Shown: positions 17,590 to 26,016 of the stretch, piece by piece
Layout of the letters: every line of letters starts with the position of its first letter
Numbering within the stretch: the stretch's first letter is position 1
Origin: Parasporobacterium sp.
GTDB taxonomy: Bacteria; Bacillota; Clostridia; Lachnospirales; Lachnospiraceae
NCBI GenBank assembly: GCA_017510065.1
Contig: JAFWOB010000065.1
Location: forward strand, 1-64,000
Reading direction: 5' to 3'
DNA: 64,000 nucleotides
The notes under the pieces: generated by a model
Told to the model about the DNA's origin: nothing
Databases searched by the model: none
Seen by the model: only the letters and a program-made list of their open reading frames with translations
Position numbers and translations under genes: made by a program

Positions 17590-18618
17590 ATGAAAAAACT
17601 CATTGCTTTGATCCTTGTTGCTACGATGATGCTCACTCTTTTCGGCGTGACGGCTGCTTCGGCAGATGACAAGGTCTATGAGTTCACTTTATCCATGCAC
17701 GATCCCAAGACAACGGCGAACGCAATCTATATCCAGTCCTGGATCGATGCCATCGATGAGGCTACAGAAGGGCATGTAAAGATTACATTATATGATAATT
17801 CAACCCTGTCTGCTGCGACAGACATTGGCGACAATGTCAAAGCCGGTGCCGTGGATATCGGCTGGCTGTACACTTCTTTTTACGCAGGTCAGTTCCCGCT
17901 GACAGATGTGATCAATCTGCCGATGCAGGGATTCGGCGATCCGATCGTCAGCACCAAGGTCCTCTGGGATCTGATGGATAAATATGAGCAGGTTGCCAAT
18001 GAATGGAGCGCTTTCAAACTGCTGATGCTCTATGGTAATCCGGGAATGATCTTTGCTTCCTGCGACAAGCCCATCACCTGCAAGGCGGATCTCCAGGGCA
18101 TGACCCTTCGTTGTCCTTCCGGCGGTATTACCGACGTTCTTACTTTATGGGGCGCATCTCCCATCGCTATGGCTCCGCCTGATATGTATGAAGCGATCGA
18201 GAAGAAGAATATCGATGGCTACGTCTTTGAGCCGGCAGGTATCTGCAACTTCTCCCTTCAGGAGATCACAAAATACTATACCGATTATCCGCTTTATGAC
18301 GGTCCCTTCGCTCTGATCATGAATCTTGACCAGTGGAACAGCCTTCCGGATGAGTATAAGGAGATCATTGACAGCCTTTCCGGGAAAGAGGCATCTCTTG
18401 GTGCTGCGGAAGCTTTCGCAAATGATGTTGTCGTAAAACGTGATGTGATCACGGAAGCCGGCGGCGAATTCCTGGAGATGACAGAGGATGCCATTGCCGA
18501 GCTGCAGGCCGATGCGGATGCTTATGTAGAGACCTGGATAGAAGCCAAGACAACCGACGGATTTGATGCTGCAGCATATCTTGCGGATGCAAAAGCGTTT
18601 GCTGAAAGCTACAAATAA
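17590..18618 (+). CDS. TRAP transporter solute-binding protein, DctP family (system 1)
   Basis: This 342-residue secreted receptor has a signal peptide (about 1-25, MKKLIALILVATMMLTLFGV). The mature part carries DctP features: an early KITLYDNSTLSAATDIGDNV segment and the Arg-containing ligand segment QGMTLRCPSGGITDVLTLWG, where Arg normally clamps a carboxylate. It delivers an organic acid to the DctQM membrane pair encoded next. The exact ligand is unknown. The ATG follows AAAGGAGG. Confidence 0.92.
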   Translation: MKKLIALILVATMMLTLFGVTAASADDKVYEFTLSMHDPKTTANAIYIQSWIDAIDEATEGHVKITLYDNSTLSAATDIGDNVKAGAVDIGWLYTSFYAGQFPLTDVINLPMQGFGDPIVSTKVLWDLMDKYEQVANEWSAFKLLMLYGNPGMIFASCDKPITCKADLQGMTLRCPSGGITDVLTLWGASPIAMAPPDMYEAIEKKNIDGYVFEPAGICNFSLQEITKYYTDYPLYDGPFALIMNLDQWNSLPDEYKEIIDSLSGKEASLGAAEAFANDVVVKRDVITEAGGEFLEMTEDAIAELQADADAYVETWIEAKTTDGFDAAAYLADAKAFAESYK

Positions 18619-18645
18619 AGAACTCTGTGTTTGATCAAACATTTT

Positions 18646-18674
18646 CCTCTCCCACTGCACTGCAGTGGGAGAGG
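18646..18674 (+). terminator. Hairpin between the receptor and permease genes of TRAP system 1
   Basis: CCTCTCCCACTG and CAGTGGGAGAGG form a perfect 12-bp stem with a 5-nt loop and no U-tract. Position and strength fit a partial terminator or 3'-end stabiliser that gives more receptor than permease. Confidence 0.65.
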
Positions 18675-18723
18675 TCGTATACGGCTGTAAATATTGTGTG
18701 GTTTCCCAAAAGGAGGCTGTTTT

Positions 18724-20052
18724 ATGTCTAGTTTAACTATTGGCATCATCGGTATTATCATATTCCTGGTGCTGATCTTTCTGGGGATGAATATCGGTCT
18801 CGCCCTGCTGATTGTAGGTTTTGTGGGTTATGCGGTTGTAGTCAATCCGGTAGCGGCATTGGCTTTACTCAGAACCGATCCCGCAACGCAGGCGAGTACA
18901 TATTCTTTTATGGTAATCCCCTTGTTTATTCTGATGGGTAATTTTGCCTTTCATGCAGGACTGTCCGGCGGCTTGTACGAGTGTGCCAATAAATGGCTGA
19001 ACCGGCTTCCCGGATCTCTTGCCTGTGCTACTGTGGCAGCCTGCGCCGGATTCGGTGCCATCTGTGGTTCCTGCGCAGCGACCTGTGCCACCATGGGCAC
19101 CATCTCCATTCCCGAGATGCGTAAGTACGGCTACAATGACCGGCTTGCCACAGGTTCCATTGCCATGGGAGGCACACTGGGCATCCTGATACCCCCCAGT
19201 ACCCCGATGATCATCTACTGTATTATGGTTACCGAAGCGTCCATCGGCGCTTTGTTCATCGCCGGTATCCTGCCGGGACTTTTAATGGCCGTACTCAGCA
19301 TGGCGACGATCATCATTCAGGTGATCGCACATCCGGCATTGGCACCCCGGGGAGAGAAGTTCAGCTGGAAAGAAAGGCTGAAATCCCTTCGCGGCCTGAT
19401 CGGTGTTGTCATTTTATTCGGCGCCGTATTAGGCGGAATGTTCAGCGGCTTTGTATCCGTAAATCAGTCGGCTGCTATCGGCGCGTTTCTGGCTCTGATC
19501 ATCATGGTGGTCAATATGAAGATCCGGAAGGAACTGACATGGAAAAACTTCTATACGCATTTCAAGGATGCCATGTGGACTACGATCCGCACATTTGCCA
19601 TGACCTTCCTGATCATCATCGGTGCCAGCGTATTCTGCAAATTCCTTACGATCACGAAGATTCCCATGACCCTTGCCAATTATATCGGCAGTCTCAATGT
19701 AAACAAATATATCATCATTGTGTTAATGACTCTGATCTACCTGTTCCTGGGCATGATCATGGATGAGCTTCCGATGATCATGCTGACAGTTCCCATTTTC
19801 TGGCCGATCGCAAGTGAGCTGGGATTCAGTCCGATCTGGTTTGGTATTTTCATTATCATGTCGATGGAACTGGGAGCCATTTCCCCGCCGGTGGGTCTGA
19901 ACTGTTTTATCATTTCGGGGGTGGCCAAGGATGTCCCACTAGGCACAATTTACAAAGGTGCGCTGCCCTTCATGTTAACGATCTTTGTAGGAATTGCTCT
20001 GATGTGTATCTTCCCTCAGATTGCCACATTCCTTCCCAGTCTGATGAAGTGA
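18724..20052 (+). CDS. TRAP transporter large permease, DctM family (system 1)
   Basis: This 442-residue integral membrane subunit forms the Na+-driven translocation channel. About 12 hydrophobic helices are visible. Family features include the FGAICGSCAATCATMGTISIPEM segment in two parts and GTLGILIPPSTPMIIY. The ATG at 18724 has AAAGGAGG 7 nt upstream; a start ten codons earlier is open but unsupported. It precedes dctQ, an order less common than Q-M. Confidence 0.93.
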   Translation: MSSLTIGIIGIIIFLVLIFLGMNIGLALLIVGFVGYAVVVNPVAALALLRTDPATQASTYSFMVIPLFILMGNFAFHAGLSGGLYECANKWLNRLPGSLACATVAACAGFGAICGSCAATCATMGTISIPEMRKYGYNDRLATGSIAMGGTLGILIPPSTPMIIYCIMVTEASIGALFIAGILPGLLMAVLSMATIIIQVIAHPALAPRGEKFSWKERLKSLRGLIGVVILFGAVLGGMFSGFVSVNQSAAIGAFLALIIMVVNMKIRKELTWKNFYTHFKDAMWTTIRTFAMTFLIIIGASVFCKFLTITKIPMTLANYIGSLNVNKYIIIVLMTLIYLFLGMIMDELPMIMLTVPIFWPIASELGFSPIWFGIFIIMSMELGAISPPVGLNCFIISGVAKDVPLGTIYKGALPFMLTIFVGIALMCIFPQIATFLPSLMK

Positions 20053-20062
20053 GGTGCCTGAC

Positions 20063-20608
20063 ATGAAAAAACTGGATATTGAGAAATTCAAAAAATTCAG
20101 CGCGAAAACAGAGCGTTTCACCAAAGCAGTGGGCTATATCAGCTTTGTCTGCGTGATCGCTATGATGCTCATGAATGTGGCAGACGTGCTGCTTGGCAAG
20201 CTGTTCAACAAACCGATCATAGGCGCGTACGAATTGACACAGCGTATTTTAATGTGTGCCGTATTCGCAGCCTTTGCCTATGGACAGAGTATGAAAGCCC
20301 ATATCAATATGACGATCATAATCGCCCGGTTTCCCCGTCCTGTCCGTTTTGTGATCTTTTCAATCATGAGCCTTCTGTCCATCTTTGCGGCAGGAGCTTT
20401 GACCTATGCCGCTTATGTACAGACCGGAGTCACCATTGACAGCGGGTATGTGACAGAGGTGCTCTATATTCCGCTCTGGCCGTTTTATATCGTAGAGACC
20501 ATAGCTATGGGAGTATTCACTTTGGCGCTCATCTATGACACGATCCTTTATATCATTGCCATCTGGCGGGAGGATTTTGCCAAGATGATCCAGTCCAAAT
20601 GGTCCTGA
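20063..20608 (+). CDS. TRAP transporter small permease, DctQ family (system 1)
   Basis: This four-helix partner of DctM is 181 residues from the ATG at 20063 (GAGG 8 nt upstream, overlapping the dctM stop). The conserved first helix region includes VMMLMNVADVLLGKLFNKP-like residues and GAYELTQRILMCAVF, typical of the family. It completes a full TRAP system with the two preceding genes. Confidence 0.9.
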   Translation: MKKLDIEKFKKFSAKTERFTKAVGYISFVCVIAMMLMNVADVLLGKLFNKPIIGAYELTQRILMCAVFAAFAYGQSMKAHINMTIIIARFPRPVRFVIFSIMSLLSIFAAGALTYAAYVQTGVTIDSGYVTEVLYIPLWPFYIVETIAMGVFTLALIYDTILYIIAIWREDFAKMIQSKWS

Positions 20609-20627
20609 CAGCACGGATGACCGTTTA

Positions 20628-20656
20628 TTGACAAGGCAAGTCGGAGCGTATATATT
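20628..20656 (+). promoter_or_regulatory. Promoter of the helical repeat protein gene
   Basis: TTGACA (20628-20633), a 17-bp spacer and TATATT (20651-20656), about 58 bp before the start codon. Confidence 0.7.
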
Positions 20657-20713
20657 GAAACTATATTGCGGACGGGATGATCCCGCATCCATTATTGAAA
20701 GGAGATACATGAC

Positions 20714-21019
20714 ATGGGCAATGATGAACTGAAAAATGAAGAAAAGGCAGCAGGCGGTCTCGGAGATAAGATCCAGGATATCCTGGACAAGACCGATATT
20801 GATGAGAAGATCGTGAAAGGCGCAAAAGACCTGAAAGAAAAAGCTCAGGGCATTCTCGACAAGACCGATATCGATGAAAAGATCGTGGAAGGCGCAAAAG
20901 ACCTGAAAGAAAAAGCTCAGGGCCTTCTGGATAAGACCGATGTGGATGAGAAGATCGTGGACGGAGCAAAGAACGTGATCAATAAGCTGGGTTCCCTGTT
21001 TGGTGGGAAAGACGAATGA
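20714..21019 (+). CDS. Small helical protein built of 24-residue repeats
   Basis: The 101 residues include three tandem 24-residue units of the form ILDKTDIDEKIVKGAKDLKE plus KAQG. They are highly charged, without Cys or membrane segments, and look like an amphipathic helix reminiscent of LEA/CsbD-type stress proteins. No named family is recognised. The gene has its own promoter, an AAGGAG site 9 nt upstream and a terminator, so it is a monocistronic and probably well-expressed gene. Confidence 0.75.
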   Translation: MGNDELKNEEKAAGGLGDKIQDILDKTDIDEKIVKGAKDLKEKAQGILDKTDIDEKIVEGAKDLKEKAQGLLDKTDVDEKIVDGAKNVINKLGSLFGGKDE

Positions 21020-21070
21020 TCCGTTTGTCACAGAGATTTTCTGTGTCATAACAGAATAGAATCGTAAAGA

Positions 21071-21095
21071 AGGCAGCCATGCGGCTGTCTTTTTT
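21071..21095 (+). terminator. Terminator between convergent helical-protein and LysR genes
   Basis: GGCAGCC and GGCTGTC (G-U tolerated) form a stem with a 4-nt loop, followed by six T. It overlaps the LysR stop region. Confidence 0.8.
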
Positions 21096-21987
21096 ACTGC
21101 AGATATCCTGCATACTGAAGAAATGTTTCCAGCTCTTCGGAGCGTTTTCCCTGTTTCCAGACTGCCAGAAAGTCGGTCGGTTTCAGGTTTTCACGGATCG
21201 GACAGGTACGGATCTGAGAAGTACCGTAAAACCGTCCGATAAAGTATTCGGGGAGCACTGTGACACCCATATCGGAATCCAGCATCAGAAAGACGGAATC
21301 GATATCATCATTACGGGAAAAGATATGGATATGCACTCCGGCCTGCTCCAACCGGTGGAGAAATTCACTGGAGAAATCAAGTTCCTGATCCGTCCCGGAT
21401 ATATAGATGAAGTTTTCATTCTCAAAGTCGGAGTATGTGAGGAATTCTTTCTGGCTGAAACGATGCCCCTGATGAAATGCTGCAATGGTTTTATAGGTCC
21501 CGATGGTATGAAACTGCAGTTTGTCTTTCCGGATCCCGCGAAAAGAAGGAGTAAAAATAAGATCATACCGGTCTTTTAAAAGCCCGTCCAGTAAAGCAGC
21601 CGGATAGCCTCCGTGGATCTGCAGCCGGATCCTGGGGCACTGCAGGGAGAATCCCCGCAGAACGGTGGAAATCCCGGCGGCATTGACATCATCGGCATAT
21701 CCGATCTCCAGATGCCCGGTATATCCTTTCGCGGCGTCGGCTGTGAGCTGCGCTGTTTGCTGCATCTTTTTCAGGATATCCTGCGCGCCTTCATAAAAGA
21801 TTCTTCCGGCGTAGGTCAGACGGACAGAACGGCTGGTGCGGTCAAACAGTTTTGCATGCAGTTCTTCTTCCAGGGCATGGATCTGCAGTGTCACCGTGGT
21901 CTGGGATAAAAACAGCTGTTCAGCGGTTTTTGTGAAATTCAGTGTTTGTGCGAGGGTGGTAAAGATCTCCAGCTGTTTCTGGTTCAT
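21094..21987 (-). CDS. LysR family transcriptional regulator
   Basis: The protein is 297 residues from the ATG at 21987 (AAGGA about 11 nt upstream). The N-terminal winged helix-turn-helix reads LNFTKTAEQLFLSQTTVTLQ, followed by the linker helix and a periplasmic-binding-like effector domain (HLEIGYADD start, GVTVLPEYF near the end). It is divergent from the small zinc-ribbon gene. The AT-rich inverted repeat between them may be its operator. Other targets, such as the TRAP system, are possible but not shown. Confidence 0.93.
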   Translation of the reverse strand: MNQKQLEIFTTLAQTLNFTKTAEQLFLSQTTVTLQIHALEEELHAKLFDRTSRSVRLTYAGRIFYEGAQDILKKMQQTAQLTADAAKGYTGHLEIGYADDVNAAGISTVLRGFSLQCPRIRLQIHGGYPAALLDGLLKDRYDLIFTPSFRGIRKDKLQFHTIGTYKTIAAFHQGHRFSQKEFLTYSDFENENFIYISGTDQELDFSSEFLHRLEQAGVHIHIFSRNDDIDSVFLMLDSDMGVTVLPEYFIGRFYGTSQIRTCPIRENLKPTDFLAVWKQGKRSEELETFLQYAGYLQ

Positions 21988-22043
21988 GGGAATGTATGTC
22001 CTTTCTGAAAACATTTGCCTGCAGCCCTTTTAGGTTACCATAT

Positions 22044-22099
22044 ATCAATTAAAATATCAAATCGATCCATTTGAATTCATCATTGGATATTTAATTGAT
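22044..22099. promoter_or_regulatory. AT-rich inverted repeat in the LysR / zinc-ribbon divergent promoter region
   Basis: ATCAATTAAAATATC (22044-22058) and GATATTTAATTGAT (22086-22099) are inverted copies, one base shorter in the right arm, with 27 bp between. The right arm overlaps the spacer of a promoter with TTGGAT (22083-22088) and TATAAT (22107-22112). This placement fits a LysR operator. Confidence 0.6.
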
Positions 22100-22159
22100 G
22101 ATCCGCTATAATGCAGACAGTGAAAGAAAACATACCAGATAAAAAGGAGGATATATACC

Positions 22160-22309
22160 ATGAAGAAGATCAGAAAGTTTTTTGAGAGAATTGCCAATTC
22201 AGGAACAAAGAGATACTGCAGCTGCGGACATGCGGTCAGCGCAAACCTTCCGGTATGCCCCCACTGCGGACGCAGGCTTACCAGTGGAACAGAATTTCCT
22301 GTAGACTGA
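22160..22309 (+). CDS. 49-residue zinc-ribbon protein
   Basis: This short gene has a strong AAAGGAGG site 10 nt upstream and a TATAAT promoter. It encodes a basic N-terminus (MKKIRKFFERIANSG), then CSCG and CPHCG, a C4 zinc-ribbon arrangement spaced about 14 residues apart. No longer family is recognised. Its own terminator follows. Divergence from the LysR gene suggests that LysR controls it. Confidence 0.75.
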   Translation: MKKIRKFFERIANSGTKRYCSCGHAVSANLPVCPHCGRRLTSGTEFPVD

Positions 22310-22338
22310 GAAATAATATATCATAAAGAGTAATACAG

Positions 22339-22382
22339 ACTGCTGTACCGGCTATTTCGAGTTTCCGGTGCAGCAGTTTTTT
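22339..22382 (+). terminator. Terminator after the zinc-ribbon gene
   Basis: ACTGCTGTACCGG (22339-22351) pairs with CCGGTGCAGCAGT (22365-22377) with one T/G position, followed by six T. It may also serve the convergent regulator gene. Confidence 0.8.
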
Positions 22383-23190
22383 ATTTGCTGTGCGGCTGAT
22401 CCCCCTGTTTCTGCCGGCGGTATTCTCCAGGAAGGAGATGAAAGTGCTTTTTAAAGGCAGCTGTGAACTTGCTCTGGCTGCTGTATCCGACCTCTCCGGC
22501 AATCTCCCCGAAGGAAAGGCCGGTGGTCTCGATCAGGAGCGCTGCCCGTTCCATCCGGTGCTCCCTGATATGGGAAGCAATGGAGTTGCCGTAAACAGAG
22601 CGGAACAGATCCTTCAGGGTTGTTGGATTCATCAGATACATCCGGGCCAGTTCTTCTACCGTCCAACGTTTCTCCATATGAACAGTCAGCAGTTCATGTA
22701 TTTCATGGATCACTTTCAACTGATCGGCTTTGTATAGATCCGGGTCATCAGGAGCCTGATGTTCGCTTTGGCAGCAGGATTCTTCACAGCTGCAGCTGGA
22801 AACTCCGTGGAAATGGTCTAACGGCTGCGGAAGTGATGCCATATCCGGGCAGGCGATTTCCATGACCTGTTCGATCATCCTGTGAAGAAGACTGCTGAGC
22901 AAGGTATCACCGGCATGGTAGAACACTTCTTTTCCTTCCCGGCGGCTTATGATCAGGCCGCTTTTTTTCAGCGCTTTCAGATGATGGGAGACGGCAGGGC
23001 TGGACATTTCCAGCATGGAAGCAATATCTATGACACATTTTTCTTCATGACAAAGAAGCCAGAAGATCCGGACTCTGGTAGCATCTCCCAGGTTTCGGAA
23101 AGTATCGGAGATGATGCGGAAGCTGTCTGTCTGCTCCAGCACTTCTTTGACGGCTGCACTGTTATCGGATGAAACGGTCTGTTCTTTCAT
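22381..23190 (-). CDS. ArsR-AraC fusion metal-responsive regulator
   Basis: The 269 residues have three parts. An ArsR/SmtB winged helix spans about 25-110 (NLGDATRVRIFWLLCHEEKC, then SSPAVSHHLKALKKSG). A Cys/His-rich linker follows near residue 133 (CSCEESCCQSEH). An AraC-type double helix-turn-helix ends the protein (about 165-262, MNPTTLKDLFRSVYG and GYSSQSKFTAAFKKHF). The linker looks like a metal sensor. It is divergent from the HMA protein and P-type ATPase genes, which it probably controls through the direct repeats at 23202-23234. The ATG has GGGAG 5 nt upstream. Confidence 0.88.
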   Translation of the reverse strand: MKEQTVSSDNSAAVKEVLEQTDSFRIISDTFRNLGDATRVRIFWLLCHEEKCVIDIASMLEMSSPAVSHHLKALKKSGLIISRREGKEVFYHAGDTLLSSLLHRMIEQVMEIACPDMASLPQPLDHFHGVSSCSCEESCCQSEHQAPDDPDLYKADQLKVIHEIHELLTVHMEKRWTVEELARMYLMNPTTLKDLFRSVYGNSIASHIREHRMERAALLIETTGLSFGEIAGEVGYSSQSKFTAAFKKHFHLLPGEYRRQKQGDQPHSK

Positions 23191-23201
23191 AGTTCTCCCT
23201 G

Positions 23202-23285
23202 TTTAGCCTGAACGGACAAACATTTAGCCCGAACAGAAATGAATTACGGTCATGTATTGACTTAGCATTCTACAGGGATTATATT
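23202..23285 (+). promoter_or_regulatory. Direct-repeat operator and promoter of the metal efflux operon
   Basis: TTTAGCCTGAAC (23202-23213) and TTTAGCCCGAAC (23223-23234) are direct repeats 21 bp apart, two helical turns, as AraC-type proteins prefer. Downstream lie TTGACT (23257-23262), a 17-bp spacer and TATATT (23280-23285). Confidence 0.65.
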
Positions 23286-23338
23286 CCGCACAGAACGATT
23301 AAACAAGTACTTAATACAAAACGAGAAGGGATAAAATC

Positions 23339-23557
23339 ATGAAACAGAAATATAATATCGAGGTAGACTGCGCAAATTGCGCCAACCTTATGGAGGAAGC
23401 AGCAGGCAAAGTAAAGGGCGTGAAGGAAGTATCCGTGAATTTTATGGCGCTTCGCATGACGGTGGAATTTGAAGAAGGATACGATCCCGCAGCTGTTATG
23501 AAGGAAGTCCGGAAAGCCTGCCGGAAGGCAGAGCCTGACTGCGACATCGAGCTGTAA
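23339..23557 (+). CDS. Stand-alone heavy-metal-associated (HMA) domain protein
   Basis: This 72-residue metallochaperone-like protein has the HMA ferredoxin-like fold pattern. The metal site DCANCA holds two Cys near residues 11 and 14. The following helix and strands (AAGKVKGVKEVSVNFMALRM) are typical. It probably passes Cd/Zn/Pb-type ions to the ATPase encoded 64 bp downstream, whose own N-terminus lacks an HMA domain. Extra Cys residues near the end (CRKAEPDCD) could add binding. Confidence 0.9.
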   Translation: MKQKYNIEVDCANCANLMEEAAGKVKGVKEVSVNFMALRMTVEFEEGYDPAAVMKEVRKACRKAEPDCDIEL

Positions 23558-23621
23558 TACGTATGACAGTATATCAAAAGTATCGAAGAGAAGGTTATTT
23601 GGCAGCACAGGGGGACGAGAT

Positions 23622-25493
23622 ATGAAAAAGAAACAGAAGATCATGCTGATCAGGATATTAGCGGCAGCGGTATTGCTGATCGCCTGGAACGTCATTCCGC
23701 TCACCGGTTTACTTAGGCTTCTTTGCTTTGCAGCAGTTTATCTGATCATTGGCTATGATATTCTGTACAAGGCTGGCCGGGGCATCTTAAGGGGTAAAGT
23801 CTTCGATGAGAATTTTCTGATGGCAGTAGCGACCCTCGGCGCCTTTGCCCTTGCCATCTATGAGAAAAGCGGCGATTACAATGAAGCGATCGCCGTCATG
23901 TTGTTCTATCAGATAGGAGAATTGTTCCAGAGCCTGGCAGTACAGAAGAGTCGGAAGAATATCACGGAACTGATGGATCTTCGCCCGGATTACGCAAATG
24001 TAGAGTCTGACGGCACATTGATCAGGATGGATCCGGAAGAGATCGAGGTAGGGACAGAAATCGTCGTACAGCCGGGAGAGAAGATCCCCATCGATGGCAT
24101 CGTGACGGAAGGAACCTCTGCCCTGAATACCAGCGCACTCACCGGTGAGAGCATGCCCCGCCAGATCGCCCCAGGGATGGAAGCGGTCAGCGGATGCATC
24201 AATATGACAGGCCTTTTAAAGATCAGGACAACGAAGCCTTTCGAAGAGTCTGCTGTGTCTAAGATCCTGGAACTGGTGCAGGACTCAGGCTCCAGGAAAT
24301 CCCAGTCCGAGCGATTTATCTCCAGATTTGCAAAAGTCTACACCCCTGTTGTATGTATCGCAGCACTAGCCCTGGCTGTTCTTCCGCCTGTGATCCGGCT
24401 GCTTGGAGGTATGGGACCGGAGTGGTCCGTCTGGATCTACAGGGCATTGACCTTCCTGGTCATCAGCTGTCCATGCGCCTTGGTTATCAGCATCCCGCTC
24501 AGTTTCTTTGCAGGGATCGGCGGCGCCGGAAGAGAAGGAATCCTGGTCAAGGGATCCAATTACCTGGAGCAGCTGGCTAAACTGAAAACGGTTGTTTTTG
24601 ATAAAACGGGTACACTGACCAAAGGAGTGTTTGAGGTATCCAACATTCATCACAGTACGATCCCGGATGAACAGCTGATCGAGTATGCCGCACTGGCGGA
24701 ATGCGCCTCTTCCCATCCGGTGGGATTAAGTCTTCTGCGCGCCTATGGAAAAGAACCGGACCGAAACAGGGTAACGGATATCCGGGAGATCAGCGGCAAA
24801 GGAATCCTGGCAAATGTGGACGGTAAAGAGATCGCGGCCGGCAATGGAAAACTAATGGATGAGCTGGGCATAGAGTGGAAGGACTGCCACAGTACAGGAA
24901 CCATTATCCATCTGGCGATCGACGGGGATTATGCAGGCCATATTGTGGTGTCCGATATGGAAAAACCGGATTCTGCACAGGCTGTCAGAGAATTGAAAGA
25001 ACTGGGAATCCGAAAGACGGTGATGCTGACCGGCGATGTGGGTAAGGTGGCTGAGAAAGTCGCAGAGGATCTTTCCATCGACGAGGTATACAGCGGTCTG
25101 CTGCCGGCTGATAAAGTGGAAAAAGTAGAGGAACTTCTGGGAAATGGAACCCTGGCTTTCGTAGGAGACGGGATCAATGATGCGCCTGTCCTGATGCGTT
25201 CCGATATCGGGATCGCCATGGGCGCCATGGGTTCGGATGCTGCCATTGAAGCAGCGGATGTGGTCCTGATGGATGACAGCCCAATGAAACTGGTTAAGGC
25301 GGTCAAGATCTCCCGTAAATGCATCCGGATCGTTTATCAGAATATCATCTTTGCCCTCGTTATTAAATTCCTCTGTCTTCTTTTTGGCGCATTCGGAGTG
25401 GCCAACATGTGGTACGCTATTTTTGCGGATGTCGGCGTGATGGTGCTTGCTGTCCTGAATGCCATCCGGGCTCTGAAGGTGCATGCGCTGTGA
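23622..25493 (+). CDS. Heavy-metal-translocating P1B-type ATPase (Cd/Zn/Pb-like)
   Basis: The 623-residue exporter carries CPC at residues 283-285 in the sixth helix, the phosphorylation site DKTGT starting at Asp327, the HP motif in SSHPVG, TGES near 174 and the GDGINDAP hinge. The CPC plus conserved Lys in the C-terminal helices fits ZntA/CadA-type specificity, though copper cannot be excluded. The N-terminal HMA domain is missing and is supplied by the preceding gene. The coding region ends inside the 3' end of a convergent gene (77-bp overlap). Confidence 0.94.
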   Translation: MKKKQKIMLIRILAAAVLLIAWNVIPLTGLLRLLCFAAVYLIIGYDILYKAGRGILRGKVFDENFLMAVATLGAFALAIYEKSGDYNEAIAVMLFYQIGELFQSLAVQKSRKNITELMDLRPDYANVESDGTLIRMDPEEIEVGTEIVVQPGEKIPIDGIVTEGTSALNTSALTGESMPRQIAPGMEAVSGCINMTGLLKIRTTKPFEESAVSKILELVQDSGSRKSQSERFISRFAKVYTPVVCIAALALAVLPPVIRLLGGMGPEWSVWIYRALTFLVISCPCALVISIPLSFFAGIGGAGREGILVKGSNYLEQLAKLKTVVFDKTGTLTKGVFEVSNIHHSTIPDEQLIEYAALAECASSHPVGLSLLRAYGKEPDRNRVTDIREISGKGILANVDGKEIAAGNGKLMDELGIEWKDCHSTGTIIHLAIDGDYAGHIVVSDMEKPDSAQAVRELKELGIRKTVMLTGDVGKVAEKVAEDLSIDEVYSGLLPADKVEKVEELLGNGTLAFVGDGINDAPVLMRSDIGIAMGAMGSDAAIEAADVVLMDDSPMKLVKAVKISRKCIRIVYQNIIFALVIKFLCLLFGAFGVANMWYAIFADVGVMVLAVLNAIRALKVHAL

Positions 25494-25998
25494 TCTGAGG
25501 CTGCCGGTTTCCGGGAATCTGCTGCCTTTGCGGATCCTGCCGATCTTCCGGGATCCGGCGGTACTGCGTTCGCTGCGGCAGCATGTTGCTGAAGCTTCCG
25601 ATCACGATCAGCGCCAATGGCACCAGTTTGGCAATCTGTACCCAACCGGACAGGGAATAGATCTCCAGGAGGACGCCGCCAACGGCTGCTGCCAGGGCAA
25701 GGAGCAGGATGATCCAGATTCCTCTTCGTTTGTTCCTGCAGATCAGACAGATGATTGCGAAAATGATTACTGCAGCCAGATACAGCATTTTAAAGCCCAG
25801 TGCACGCATGGCAGGGGCTTCAAAGATGATCTTCATATCTTCCAGAAAAGAGGTTCCGCGAACCTCACTGAGATGCCGGACCCCCTGGGTCCAGGCAAGG
25901 AAATCTTCTATTCGTATCCATAATTCATAGGCGGACAGCCCCAGGAGGATCAAGGCTCCAAAGGTGAGGGGATGCCGGCCGAACAGTTTTCTGCGCAT
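25417..25998 (-). CDS. Membrane protein of unknown function
   Basis: The 193 residues hold four predicted helices (near 12-30, 70-90, 95-112 and 118-138), followed by a polar Arg/Gln/Pro-rich C-terminal tail. A good ribosome binding site (AGGAAGGA, 9 nt) supports the start. Its last 77 bp overlap the 3' end of the ATPase gene, so the tail sequence is constrained by both reading frames. I recognise no family. Confidence 0.65.
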   Translation of the reverse strand: MRRKLFGRHPLTFGALILLGLSAYELWIRIEDFLAWTQGVRHLSEVRGTSFLEDMKIIFEAPAMRALGFKMLYLAAVIIFAIICLICRNKRRGIWIILLLALAAAVGGVLLEIYSLSGWVQIAKLVPLALIVIGSFSNMLPQRTQYRRIPEDRQDPQRQQIPGNRQPQITAHAPSEPGWHSGQQAPSRRHPQK

Positions 25999-26016
25999 AA
26001 ATAGTATTCCTTCCTG

